From an uncultured Mollicutes bacterium (GTDB taxonomy: Bacteria; Bacillota_I; Bacilli_A; RFN20; CAG-826): 47,272 bases of DNA. Below are positions 17,658-26,565 of this stretch, piece by piece. Where the stretch lies: the NCBI GenBank assembly GCA_900540385.1, contig UQFY01000014.1, positions 1 to 47,272 on the forward strand, in the 5' to 3' direction. Every line of letters begins with the position of its first letter. Position 1 is the stretch's first letter. Below the pieces are notes generated by a model. That model was not told the DNA's origin. It searched no databases and saw nothing but the letters and a program-made list of their open reading frames with translations. The position numbers were made by a program, and so were the translations under genes.

Positions 17658-19004
17658 TTATTTCTTCATAATAAACAACAAAGTAATCGTAAATTTAGAA
17701 TTTTTAATTTCAATATCCATTGTCCCATGGTATTTATTCGCTAACATACGTATGGATTTAAGACCGTATCCATGGTGAAGGTAGTCTGCATTTTTAGATT
17801 TAGGAAGACCGTCCTGCATCTCTATTTGTCCTTCGTAATAATTGCTTTCTGAGATAGAGACCATATTGCCGACCGACTTGATTTTTAAGTTGATAATACG
17901 CTCATCTTTATCAAGATTTTTAACCGCTTCAATCGCATTATCTACGATATTGCCAAACAAAGAATAAATGTCCTCTTCACTCATGAAATTAATTAAGTCT
18001 CCATTTGCAATGCAGGAAAAATTAATTCCGTATTTAGAACAAGTAAGCGACTTCTCCGAAAGAATAACGTTTAAAGTATTATTTGATGTCTTGATGGAGG
18101 AATCATAAATTCGAATCAACTTATTAACCTCATTGATTGCTTCATCGTTGATCTTCTCTTTCTTTCCTAATTCCCTAATTTGATGTCTGAAATCATGGCA
18201 CTTGATATTAATCATATCGATTGTTTCTTTTGACACCATATATTGCTTCTTTTCTTCTTTACGCAATTCTTGAATAATATCAAATTCTCTACGTAAGTTG
18301 CTTCGATAATACATTTCAAAAATAAAGAGCATTCCCAAAATACAAGCTAAAGCATTTATAAGAGCAATAGTCCCTAAATATATTCTTTCAAAATGAATAT
18401 TCGAGTAATAGGAAATCGCACTATTCGCAACAATATCAATAATGATAAAAAGGAAACCAATGATCAATACCTTAAAACCATCCGAGTTTTTAAAGGAATA
18501 TTCTTTTTCCATTCTTCTCGCGAAGGCGATATAAATCAACCAATAGACATTTACAAAGCAAACAATATAAATCGTTACATCTAACGGTCCATTGAAAAGC
18601 TTCAGAGTGTTGTAATCATACATTCCACCCATGTTTTCATCGCCAGCCACAAAGAAGTTTTGAAAGGTAGAATAGAGTTCATAGGCAATATGCTCTGTTG
18701 TATATCCGCAAATCAGGCAAAAAAGAATCATTTTCCAATCAGATTTGAAAAGTAACAAAGCCATAAAAAACGTATAGGCAAAGAAAAGGAAAAACATCAT
18801 CATGGAATAGAAAGCGTTGCTAGTTGGAATAGGGAAAATGAAGGCAAAAAGAAAACAAGAAAGGATCGAAAGAGGTGCTTTATAAGCAAAACCGTCTTTC
18901 CTTTGGAGCTTATGAACGAAAATCGTCTCGCCAAGAAGAAGCTCGGCCATAAAGATGAGACGATAAAAGAATAAAGAGTTGATTGGGTATAATTTGCTAA
19001 TCAT
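17658..19004 (-). CDS. AgrC/GHKL-type sensor histidine kinase
   Basis: The 448-residue product has about six membrane helices in the first 230 residues. A coiled region follows, then a dimerisation/phospho-acceptor segment (CHDFRHQIREL, histidine in DFRHQ). The C-terminal GHKL ATPase has the N-box GNIVDNAIEAVKN and the G-box HGYGLKSIRMLANKYHG (HATPase_c_5 class). This class senses peptides or membrane signals. The start overlaps the stop of the response regulator gene (ATGA), so they are coupled. No AgrD-like peptide or AgrB gene is visible next to it, so the ligand is unknown. Confidence 0.9.
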   Translation of the reverse strand: MISKLYPINSLFFYRLIFMAELLLGETIFVHKLQRKDGFAYKAPLSILSCFLFAFIFPIPTSNAFYSMMMFFLFFAYTFFMALLLFKSDWKMILFCLICGYTTEHIAYELYSTFQNFFVAGDENMGGMYDYNTLKLFNGPLDVTIYIVCFVNVYWLIYIAFARRMEKEYSFKNSDGFKVLIIGFLFIIIDIVANSAISYYSNIHFERIYLGTIALINALACILGMLFIFEMYYRSNLRREFDIIQELRKEEKKQYMVSKETIDMINIKCHDFRHQIRELGKKEKINDEAINEVNKLIRIYDSSIKTSNNTLNVILSEKSLTCSKYGINFSCIANGDLINFMSEEDIYSLFGNIVDNAIEAVKNLDKDERIINLKIKSVGNMVSISESNYYEGQIEMQDGLPKSKNADYLHHGYGLKSIRMLANKYHGTMDIEIKNSKFTITLLFIMKK

Positions 19005-19708
19005 TTTCCTAAAAATAAGCTAAGTTCTTTTAAAAACTGTTTCTTTCTCGGATGAGAAATTTGCAATTCATTTCCCATTACCGTAACCGTGTATCCATCC
19101 ACTCTTTCAACATATTCCAAATTCACCAAAAAACATGAGTTACACATGGAAAAATGAAAATTTTCCAGTTCTGTTTGAACGGTCTTTAAAGCACCATACG
19201 CTTTGTATTCACCAGTTTTTGTATGGTAGATCAAAGAATGGGAAACAGTCTCTATGTAATAGATGTCATTAATCAAAACAACAATTTTCTTTCCATCCGT
19301 TTGAATAAGGACTTTCTCTTTGTGCTTGCTATTTATATCATTCGAAAGAGAAGATATTCTTGCTTTGAAATCAAAATAAGAAATCGGTTTAACAATATAA
19401 TCAACCGCATTAACTTTATAGCCTTCAATCGCATACTGAGCAAGATTAGTCATAAAAACGAGAATGACATCCGTATCAATTTTCCGAAGCTTTTCACTAA
19501 CCGTTATTCCATTATCTTTACCCGATAATTCAATATCCATTAGAACGAGGTCATACATGCCGTAATGAAAATCAAAAAGGAACTTGTCTCCATCTGAGAA
19601 AAAAGACAAAAGATAAAGCGTTCCAATTTCTTTTTCTAATTTTTCGAAATAGGAACGGAGTTTCTCTCTTTCTTTCATTTCGTCTTCAACAATTGCGACT
19701 TTTATCAT
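19001..19708 (-). CDS. LytTR-type response regulator (AgrA-like)
   Basis: The 235-residue product has an N-terminal receiver domain: acidic pocket VEDE, phospho-acceptor Asp58 in LVLMDIEL, and Lys in VDYIVKPIS. A C-terminal LytTR DNA-binding domain follows (IYYIETVSHSLIYHTKTGEY...CNSCFLVNLEYVERVDG). Regulators of this kind bind paired direct repeats of about 9 bp. It is the first gene of the two-component operon. No strong ribosome binding site is visible before its ATG. Targets are unknown; the neighbouring surface and glycan genes are candidates by position only. Confidence 0.93.
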   Translation of the reverse strand: MIKVAIVEDEMKEREKLRSYFEKLEKEIGTLYLLSFFSDGDKFLFDFHYGMYDLVLMDIELSGKDNGITVSEKLRKIDTDVILVFMTNLAQYAIEGYKVNAVDYIVKPISYFDFKARISSLSNDINSKHKEKVLIQTDGKKIVVLINDIYYIETVSHSLIYHTKTGEYKAYGALKTVQTELENFHFSMCNSCFLVNLEYVERVDGYTVTVMGNELQISHPRKKQFLKELSLFLGK

Positions 19709-19730
19709 ATTTATATTTTACCATTTAACT

Positions 19731-19802
19731 TAAAAAGAAAATAATTCTGCCTACAAAGGAGTGCAGAATAGATAGCTTGGAGGGCCTTAAATAGACCCTC
19801 CA
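19731..19802 (-). terminator. Terminator region of the glycan operon
   Basis: On the minus strand the stem TTCTGC/GCAGAA (19745-19768) is followed by TTATTTTCTTTTT. A second dyad, GGAGGG...CCCTCC (19777-19799), precedes it. Together they end the operon that starts at 26274 and isolate it from the two-component genes. Confidence 0.7.
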
Positions 19803-19809
19803 GCATCTT

Positions 19810-20331
19810 TTATTTTTCTTTTGTTTTTTCTTCATCCTCCAAATCTTTATGATGGAGAATGATGAGAGCCGAAGGATAAGTGAAACCAACAGCAACAAGG
19901 CCAAAAAGAGGAACGAGAATGTTTCCATATCGAATTCCCCAAACGCCTTGGGTGAAACCTAATTCAGAATTCAGCTTGTCCAAACCTACAATAAGGATAG
20001 AACACGCAAGAATGATAGAACCAGCAAGGACTAGAAGAAGAGATGCAACAGCGAGAATAGTCGTGATAAGCGGCGTTGAGTTGTTCATGAAATGAAGAAC
20101 AGTGAGCACCAAAGAGCAAGCTACCCCTAAAATGAGAAGGATGAAGCCAAACATTAACAATGGGGAGAATGGAGTTCTTCCATCCCCCATCATCATTTTG
20201 ATAATAGACATATCTGGACGATCATTTTCAAAATACGCAGGAAGGGCGGTAAAGGATATCGCCAATACGCCAAGAAGAGTAGCCACGGCTTGAGAAATTC
20301 CCAAACGAATGTTTTCATTTAATTTTTTCAT
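19810..20331 (-). CDS. Four-helix membrane protein of the glycan operon, unknown function
   Basis: The 173-residue product has four hydrophobic segments (about residues 12-33, 55-80, 88-112 and 135-158) and a charged C-terminus (HHKDLEDEEKTKEK). It is not recognised. Its start lies five bases after the stop of the reversed-order GH3 gene, so it is cotranscribed with that enzyme and the large lipoprotein. A role in anchoring or organising the membrane-bound glycosidase is an inference from position only. Confidence 0.7.
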   Translation of the reverse strand: MKKLNENIRLGISQAVATLLGVLAISFTALPAYFENDRPDMSIIKMMMGDGRTPFSPLLMFGFILLILGVACSLVLTVLHFMNNSTPLITTILAVASLLLVLAGSIILACSILIVGLDKLNSELGFTQGVWGIRYGNILVPLFGLVAVGFTYPSALIILHHKDLEDEEKTKEK

Positions 20332-20336
20332 ATGAA

Positions 20337-23285
20337 TTAATCCTTCTTTCTTTTCTTAAACCATGTCAAATAAATAGCTAGTCCACCCCAAACAACAAAT
20401 CCTGTAGCGAGTACGGCGTCGATAGTGTAGAGCAATGGTCTCCACCATGTGCCTGAGGTATCTTCACGTCTTTGACCGACCGTTTGATTCAAATCAATAC
20501 CAGTAAATTTCTCTGTGCGGTCAATCGTATCTATATAGGTATAAAGGATGTTGTGTGCTGATTTTTGAAGAGCAATGACTGTTGTTGCACTTGGGTTTCT
20601 ATAATCCTGAATCAAAGCATTAGGATCGCCACCAGGAAGCAAAGCAAGGTCGTTTCCTGCACGGATACCTTCATCCAAGTCATTTACGTTACCAGATTGA
20701 TAGTAATCCGTAATAGCAGATCCTCTAAAGCCCCATTCGTCACGGAGTAAAGAAGTGAGAAGAGCATAGCTACCAGTGGCTCTTGTTCCGCCAACACGGT
20801 CAACGGAGACCATCATGGCATTGGCCTTGCCCACTTTCGTTGCCACTTCACCTGGTTTTGCCCAAATTTCACGAAGGGCTTGTTCTTCCATCCAAATGAA
20901 CTGGCCATTTCTGCCTTCATCGGTGTCATTTCCAGCGAAATGTTTCATATAGGCATAAACCCCGTTTTCTGTGCATCCTTTAACGGTTTGTGCAACAAAT
21001 TCGCCACAAAGAAGTCCGTCTTCGGAGAAATATTCGAAGTTTCTTCCACCTAATGGCGAACGATGAACGTTACATCCAGGTGCATACCACCCTTGAATGT
21101 TAAGAGCCTTTCCCTCTTCACCAATAGCGTGCCCCCATTTATAAGCAATCTTCCAATCCCATGTTGAAGCAATGATATTAGCAGCAGGATATTTTGTAGC
21201 ATGTCCGCTATCTCCTGTGGCAATACCGCTTGTAAATCCTGTTCCACCATCGGAATCAGTGCATTTTCCTTTGTTGATTTCAGGAATAGAGATGGTGCCA
21301 AAGCCACCTCTTGCACATAAAGTAGCAAGTTGTTCGATGCTTAATTGAGAGATAAGTTCATCCCATTTCGGATCGTCATAAGGAAGTCCTTTAACGTCAT
21401 CGATTGTCCAGCTTGTATCTTTGGAATTGAATTTTGGCATGACATCGTTGCCGTTATTGATTGGATCATGAACTTTGAAAACCATGTCGAACATCTTTTG
21501 ACTCATTGAACGAGTTGATGTTCTCTTCGGGAAGGTATTTTTAAAGTCGCCTCTGGTAAGATAGCGAATCCCTTGGTTATAATCTGGATCCGCATCATTC
21601 CCATCAATCGACATCATGTATAGCGATTGAGGTTCGTAGCACTGAGATTCAGCTCCAGAAATTGAATTCAAATATGTTGTGAAACGATTTTCGACTTTAT
21701 GGCCTGTTACAGGATCGTTTTCGATTTTATAGCCTTCAGAAGGAATCTGATACTTATAAGACATTTCACGACCGTCTAAATCATCTTTGACATTATGCGC
21801 ATCAGTACGGAAGCTTAAGGAATAATTTCCTCCGTCAAGCTCATAGCCCATAAAGCCATTGTTGTTCTTGTCATAGGCGTCGTAACTTGCCATATCGCTG
21901 ACATTGACTTGGAATTCAAGAGTTTGTCCTTGTCCAGGTTGAAGAAGGCTTGTTTTTTGAAAACCAATGAGATTTACCGATGTTTTTTCGATTTCTCCTT
22001 TTTTGTAAGGGGCTGAATAATATAGCTCTACAACATCCTTGCCATCATATTCTCCAACGTTTTCTACCCATACTTTAAAATGGATAGAATCGTCCGCTTT
22101 AAGCGTTGTGAATTGGCTGATTTCTTTGCCAGATGAGTCTGTGACACTTTGAAGAAGCCAATTAAACTTCGTATAGCTTAAGCCATAACCGAATGGATAT
22201 TGGACAACCGCGTCATAACCAGTTTTATTTAAACCATATTCATTGTAGGTAGAAGAATCCCAATATCCTTCAGCGTCTGCCGTTTCATACCACTTGTATC
22301 CGACATAAATACCTTCAGCATAATCTTTGTATCTTCCGCCTTTGCCTGTATATCCAATGGTTGCATCTGGACCAGAATTGACATAGGAAGGAGCGCTCGT
22401 TAAATCATATGCGGCCGTATCCGTTAAATGCCCGCTTGGAATAACTTCGCCAGTTAAGATTTGAGGGATAGCTGCAGCACCATAGTATCCGGGATAACCT
22501 ACATATAATGCCGCCCCAATTTTAGGATTGTTTAAGAAACCCATTTCCATTGGAGAAGAAGAATTCACCAAGACAATGACGTTATCGAAATATTTATAGA
22601 CCTCTTCGAACATCAATTCTTCACGTTGAGACAAAGCAAGATAGTTTCTTGAAGTGTCAGCAACACCGTTTTCGTTATAGTTGACCTTAGGAAGGTCATC
22701 GCCCTCTGTGGCGCGTCTTGAGAGAACGACAATTGCTACATCGGAGAATTCTTTTGCTTCTTGCATCACCTCTTCCGAATAGAAGGACGCATCTGGTTCA
22801 TAATTTCGATAATAAGTTGAGTGTTGGTTTTGATCAGGAGAACCTTCGCGGTGATAAGAGAGGCTCGAGTATTTACGAACTAATGTTTCGTTTAATTCGA
22901 AGCCATAATTTCTAAAGGCGTTATACAAAGACACTTTCGCATCCGCATATCCACCTTCTGAACTTCCGCCCCCTTGGTACATAAATCCAGCATCGCTTCC
23001 ACCCCAGCCAAAGATATTCGCTCTAAAGCTGTTATCAACTGGTTCAAGTGGCAAAACATTTTCATTTTTTAAGAGAACGTTGCCGTTTTGACAAATCTCT
23101 TCCGCTAAATCAGTTCCTAAAGTCAAGGCATCATTTACTTTATCTTTATCGTAATTATACGAATCTTTGCTAAGGAACAAATCAATTTGACCTTGGTACT
23201 TAAAAGCAATGGAGTTGCCTATAGCGAGAACGGAGGAAGCTAAGAAAATTGCCGAAAGAGTTACAATCGTAGTAGTTCTTTTCAT
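20337..23285 (-). CDS. Membrane-anchored GH3 glycosidase with reversed domain order
   Basis: This 982-residue enzyme has the GH3 parts in inverted order. The alpha/beta sandwich domain comes first (NGNVLLKNENVLPLEP at about residues 65-80). The fibronectin-III-like domain follows (NVGEYDGKDVVELYYSAPY). The catalytic barrel is last (APGCNVHRSPLGGRNFEYFSEDG, MKHFAGNDTDEG), with the probable nucleophile Asp in AITDYYQSG (about residue 858) instead of the usual SDW. Both ends are hydrophobic: an N-terminal signal/anchor (TIVTLSAIFLASSVLAIG) and a C-terminal helix (AVLATGFVVWGGLAIYLTW) followed by KKRKKD. The catalytic part is therefore probably extracellular and tethered. It sits between the CBM lipoprotein and the four-helix membrane protein in one operon. 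Ribosome binding site AAAGGAT. Confidence 0.92.
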   Translation of the reverse strand: MKRTTTIVTLSAIFLASSVLAIGNSIAFKYQGQIDLFLSKDSYNYDKDKVNDALTLGTDLAEEICQNGNVLLKNENVLPLEPVDNSFRANIFGWGGSDAGFMYQGGGSSEGGYADAKVSLYNAFRNYGFELNETLVRKYSSLSYHREGSPDQNQHSTYYRNYEPDASFYSEEVMQEAKEFSDVAIVVLSRRATEGDDLPKVNYNENGVADTSRNYLALSQREELMFEEVYKYFDNVIVLVNSSSPMEMGFLNNPKIGAALYVGYPGYYGAAAIPQILTGEVIPSGHLTDTAAYDLTSAPSYVNSGPDATIGYTGKGGRYKDYAEGIYVGYKWYETADAEGYWDSSTYNEYGLNKTGYDAVVQYPFGYGLSYTKFNWLLQSVTDSSGKEISQFTTLKADDSIHFKVWVENVGEYDGKDVVELYYSAPYKKGEIEKTSVNLIGFQKTSLLQPGQGQTLEFQVNVSDMASYDAYDKNNNGFMGYELDGGNYSLSFRTDAHNVKDDLDGREMSYKYQIPSEGYKIENDPVTGHKVENRFTTYLNSISGAESQCYEPQSLYMMSIDGNDADPDYNQGIRYLTRGDFKNTFPKRTSTRSMSQKMFDMVFKVHDPINNGNDVMPKFNSKDTSWTIDDVKGLPYDDPKWDELISQLSIEQLATLCARGGFGTISIPEINKGKCTDSDGGTGFTSGIATGDSGHATKYPAANIIASTWDWKIAYKWGHAIGEEGKALNIQGWYAPGCNVHRSPLGGRNFEYFSEDGLLCGEFVAQTVKGCTENGVYAYMKHFAGNDTDEGRNGQFIWMEEQALREIWAKPGEVATKVGKANAMMVSVDRVGGTRATGSYALLTSLLRDEWGFRGSAITDYYQSGNVNDLDEGIRAGNDLALLPGGDPNALIQDYRNPSATTVIALQKSAHNILYTYIDTIDRTEKFTGIDLNQTVGQRREDTSGTWWRPLLYTIDAVLATGFVVWGGLAIYLTWFKKRKKD

Positions 23286-23343
23286 ATATTATCCTTTCTT
23301 AGATACAGGGAGGATTTCTCCTCCCCGTAGTGTGTTGATTCAT

Positions 23344-26274
23344 TTATTTTGTAAAAGTAAATTTAAAGCAATCAAGATTTGGTCCACCCTTAAAGTTGAT
23401 CTTGAAAGTATGGACACCAGCAGCCAATTTACCACATGTGACAGCGCAATCTTTCATATTGAAGAAATCATTTCCGTCAACTCTTCCAAGAGTGATATCG
23501 TCAAATGTCGCGTCTTTTCCATCGATTTGGAAAGATGAAACAAGATCGGAGACTTTAAGTGGCTCATATTTTGCTAATACGACAGTAACAACAAGATTCA
23601 TCTCTTCTAATGTCTCAAAGGTGTATTGGAGATAGCCACTAGCAATATGTCCGATGGATTTTCCACCTGAAGAGTGAGTATTATCCTCAGCTTGAACACC
23701 AGCCGCATCACCCTTTAACGTGGACCAGTCGGCATCCTCCGCTTCCTTAACGATTGTTTTAGGCTCGTTGACAGTGAAGTCGACAGCAGCCTTAACCTTT
23801 ATCGCCAACGTAACTGTTTTGCCACCAAAACTAATAACAATAGAGGTATCTTCTAATGTCAATGCATCAGTTTTATCGATCGTATAATCAGTAACGGTTT
23901 CATGTGTTTTGTCTGAATAATAGGCCTCGACAACCATTCCTGTTTTGTCAAACTTTTCTCCGACGATATATTCCATCTTGGTTGGATTCGTTACGATTTT
24001 TAAAGATTCAAGGGTGTGGCCTACTTCTTGTGTCCCATATTTGCTTGTATAGAATGAAACATAGTCAAGGTTTGGACGACCATTGGTCATTTCGATGGTA
24101 ATGTTGTGATCACCTTTTGCTAATTCGCCGAGGTCAAAGATGGCTTCTTGCCAATTGTAATATTGGCTAGTCGCGGAAGAAGACATAGTCGGATTATTAG
24201 ATTTAATCACCTTGTTATCCACTTTGACGGTAACCATATCATCAAATTTCTGGTTATTGCATTCCGATGCAAAGATGGAGAATTTGACTTTAGAAGTCTC
24301 TCCGGTAAGGAAATCAAGCGAGAATTTACTTCCTTCCTTATATCTTTCAATGGATTTTCCACCACTGGCTTCACCATTGTCGACAACATAGCTAGTGAAA
24401 CCCGCTGCAGCCATATCTTCTCTAAAGAGACATTGGCTGAAATCTAAGCTTTCGGCCTCTACTTTCTTTTCACCAAGGCCATCTATCTTAGCAAAATATT
24501 TCTTTCCAACTTGGATCGCAATATCAAGAGTCATACCTTCATATGTAACTGTGACTTTTGTATCATCAGCAGTTAAAACGGTTTTATCAATCGTGTAATC
24601 TGTTGGTTCGAGCACTTTCGTCGTTAAATCATCGAACGTGGCTTCAATTTGCATTCCGGTTGGATCAAAACTTTCACCTGCTGTGTATTGTAACTTTTTA
24701 GGAGCGGTTTTTAGGGTTAGGCCAGTGCACTTCGTTTCGCCTGTTTCTTCACCATACTTAGTCACTTTGAAATCAAAATAGTCAATGTTTGGTCTTTGAT
24801 TGATGGATTTGATTTTAAAGAGGTGATTTCCTTGAGTTAAGGCAACTTTACCAATTTTGAAGCTAATCCAATTCCAATAATCAGTTCCGCCATTGTATTT
24901 GAATTCGACATTATCTGCTTTAATGACCTTATTATCCACGCTAAATTCAAGTCCCGAATTAATATCATATCCAAGATTGGTGTCGCTCATTCTAGCTGTG
25001 ATAAGCACCTCAAAGTCTTTATCGCTAGAAAGAGGGATTTCAAATATGGAGCCTGGATTGTATCCGCAGATGTTTTGCCCATTGCTAGCGTTGTCCCCTT
25101 CTTCAATGAAGGTTCTGCCTGCTGCAATAAAGTCTTCTCTTAACGCAGCTTTTGATGTATCAAGATGTTCCGCTTCTACACGAACCGTTTTGATGGAATC
25201 AACTACAACGGATGTCACTTTTTCTTTAACGGTGATCCCAATTTCTTGCTTAAATCCACCAAAGGAAATGGTTACTTTAACGTCTTCTTTTTTAAGAACG
25301 TCCTTATCGATATCCATTTCTTCAACACTTAACTTTTTATTTGTTCCATCTTCATAATTAGCAAGAACGGACAAGCCAGAAAGGTCTAAGTGTTCGCCTG
25401 CCCAGTATGTTTTCTTTTTGAATTCCTTTTCTATGACGATTCCTGTTAATTTCGATGTGCTAACGGACAATTTTAAGGTTGTGGAGAAAGTCTTATACAT
25501 CACTTTGATTTTCGTATCCTTTATAGTCAATGCGTCATTCTTATCAAAAGTAATTTGAGACATATCCGCTTCCGCGGTTGTTCCATCATTTTTCTTAATG
25601 GATACAACCATGCCGGTTTTATCAAATTTTTCACCAACCAAATAGGCAAGTTTAGCTGGTTTTGTTGTAATTTCGATGCCAACTTCATTAACCTCTTCCA
25701 CGGTAATGACAATAGAGGTCTTTAAGTTTTGATAGGTTATGGCAACTAAAGTGTCTTTGGCAGTTAAAGGCTCCTTCTTATCGTAATCATAGTCTGTAAC
25801 AACTTGTTTCGTGCTGTCGTTCATCATAGCGACAACCTTCATTCCAGTTGGATCAAATCTTTCACCAGCTACATACTTGGTTTTAGTTGGCAATTCTTCA
25901 ATCGAAATTGAAGTTGCTCTTAAAACAAATTTAACGCTTATTTCAACATAAGCCGTTCTTCCTTTGTAAGTAATCTTAATTTTTTTATCACTGGCTTGAA
26001 GAGGAACTTTAGAATAAGAATAGTCACTTACTTCCTTTGTGCTTCCGTCGGACATGGTGGCAGTTACAACCATGCCAGTAGGATCAAAAATCTCTCCGCT
26101 TTCATAATTGAGCTTGGTCGGAAGTTTTGTGATCGCAATGCTTTTAACGGTTGCGTTAACTTGCGAAGATTGTTCGCTTTGCTTTCCGCCTTCTGGAGCG
26201 CAAGAAGAAAGAAGAGGGGCGGCCATTAACGCACTACTAAGTAACGTTAGGGCTACTTTTTTAAATCGTTTCAT
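23344..26274 (-). CDS. Surface lipoprotein with six Ig-like repeats and three CBM6/35-like domains
   Basis: This 976-residue protein has a clear lipobox (LLSSCAPEGG, cysteine about residue 25). Four tandem bacterial Ig-like (Big_3 type) repeats of about 75 residues follow, each with a Y.(A/V)GE.FD.TGM core. Then come CBM1, Ig5, CBM2, Ig6 and CBM3. The CBM-like units begin with V(R/K)VEAEHLD-type strands and end with RPNIDYFDF or GPNLDCFKF, as in carbohydrate-binding families 6 and 35. No catalytic domain is visible. It is first in the operon with the tethered GH3, so it likely presents glycan to that enzyme. A perfect AGGAGG ribosome binding site precedes the ATG. Confidence 0.88.
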   Translation of the reverse strand: MKRFKKVALTLLSSALMAAPLLSSCAPEGGKQSEQSSQVNATVKSIAITKLPTKLNYESGEIFDPTGMVVTATMSDGSTKEVSDYSYSKVPLQASDKKIKITYKGRTAYVEISVKFVLRATSISIEELPTKTKYVAGERFDPTGMKVVAMMNDSTKQVVTDYDYDKKEPLTAKDTLVAITYQNLKTSIVITVEEVNEVGIEITTKPAKLAYLVGEKFDKTGMVVSIKKNDGTTAEADMSQITFDKNDALTIKDTKIKVMYKTFSTTLKLSVSTSKLTGIVIEKEFKKKTYWAGEHLDLSGLSVLANYEDGTNKKLSVEEMDIDKDVLKKEDVKVTISFGGFKQEIGITVKEKVTSVVVDSIKTVRVEAEHLDTSKAALREDFIAAGRTFIEEGDNASNGQNICGYNPGSIFEIPLSSDKDFEVLITARMSDTNLGYDINSGLEFSVDNKVIKADNVEFKYNGGTDYWNWISFKIGKVALTQGNHLFKIKSINQRPNIDYFDFKVTKYGEETGETKCTGLTLKTAPKKLQYTAGESFDPTGMQIEATFDDLTTKVLEPTDYTIDKTVLTADDTKVTVTYEGMTLDIAIQVGKKYFAKIDGLGEKKVEAESLDFSQCLFREDMAAAGFTSYVVDNGEASGGKSIERYKEGSKFSLDFLTGETSKVKFSIFASECNNQKFDDMVTVKVDNKVIKSNNPTMSSSATSQYYNWQEAIFDLGELAKGDHNITIEMTNGRPNLDYVSFYTSKYGTQEVGHTLESLKIVTNPTKMEYIVGEKFDKTGMVVEAYYSDKTHETVTDYTIDKTDALTLEDTSIVISFGGKTVTLAIKVKAAVDFTVNEPKTIVKEAEDADWSTLKGDAAGVQAEDNTHSSGGKSIGHIASGYLQYTFETLEEMNLVVTVVLAKYEPLKVSDLVSSFQIDGKDATFDDITLGRVDGNDFFNMKDCAVTCGKLAAGVHTFKINFKGGPNLDCFKFTFTK

Positions 26275-26372
26275 ATTTTTGTACCTCCTAAATAGAAATG
26301 ATTTTTCACCTACTCGTCGCTTACTTTACATATAGCGTATGAATAGGCTCTTTCGGATTGTTTTTAGTCTAA

Positions 26373-26386
26373 TGGAAGCGCTTCCA
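26373..26386. promoter_or_regulatory. Perfect LacI/CcpA-type palindrome upstream of the glycan operon
   Basis: TGGAAGCGCTTCCA is a 14-bp perfect palindrome centred on CG, close to the cre consensus (TGWAANCGNTNWCA, with G for W at position 3). It lies 99-112 bases upstream of the lipoprotein start. Control by CcpA or a local LacI-family regulator fits the operon's content. Confidence 0.65.
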
Positions 26387-26451
26387 GAAAAATGCTTTTT
26401 TACTTAAACTTGCATTTTTCCCACATAGATTTTCATTCAAGGTGAAGAAAG

Positions 26452-26471
26452 AAAAAAGGCTTTCAAAGCCT
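26452..26471 (-). terminator. Intrinsic terminator upstream of the glycan operon
   Basis: On the minus strand AGGCTTTGAAAGCCT is followed by TTTTTTCTTTC. No minus-strand gene precedes it, since the next gene on that side is divergent. It is therefore either in a long leader of the glycan operon (attenuator-like) or blocks stray transcription. Confidence 0.6.
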
Positions 26472-26536
26472 AAATATATTCCAATATATTTATAGAAAAT
26501 GGGCTTAAAAACAAATATGTTAACGCATTTTTTGCC

Positions 26537-26544
26537 TATATAAT
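26537..26544 (+). promoter_or_regulatory. -10 element of the permease-like gene
   Basis: TATATAAT lies 22 bases before the start codon of the plus-strand gene. No convincing -35 was found, so only the -10 is claimed. Confidence 0.4.
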
Positions 26545-26565
26545 TAGGAAAAGAGAGGACTAAAA

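Noticed and set aside
17658..19708. Complete agr-type quorum-sensing locus
   Set aside because: Sensor and regulator are AgrC/AgrA-like, but no AgrB protease or AgrD peptide gene is found on either side.
24893..25357. Plus-strand open frame of 154 codons
   Set aside because: It is antisense to the CBM/Ig lipoprotein gene, serine- and leucine-rich as expected from complemented codons, and without family resemblance.
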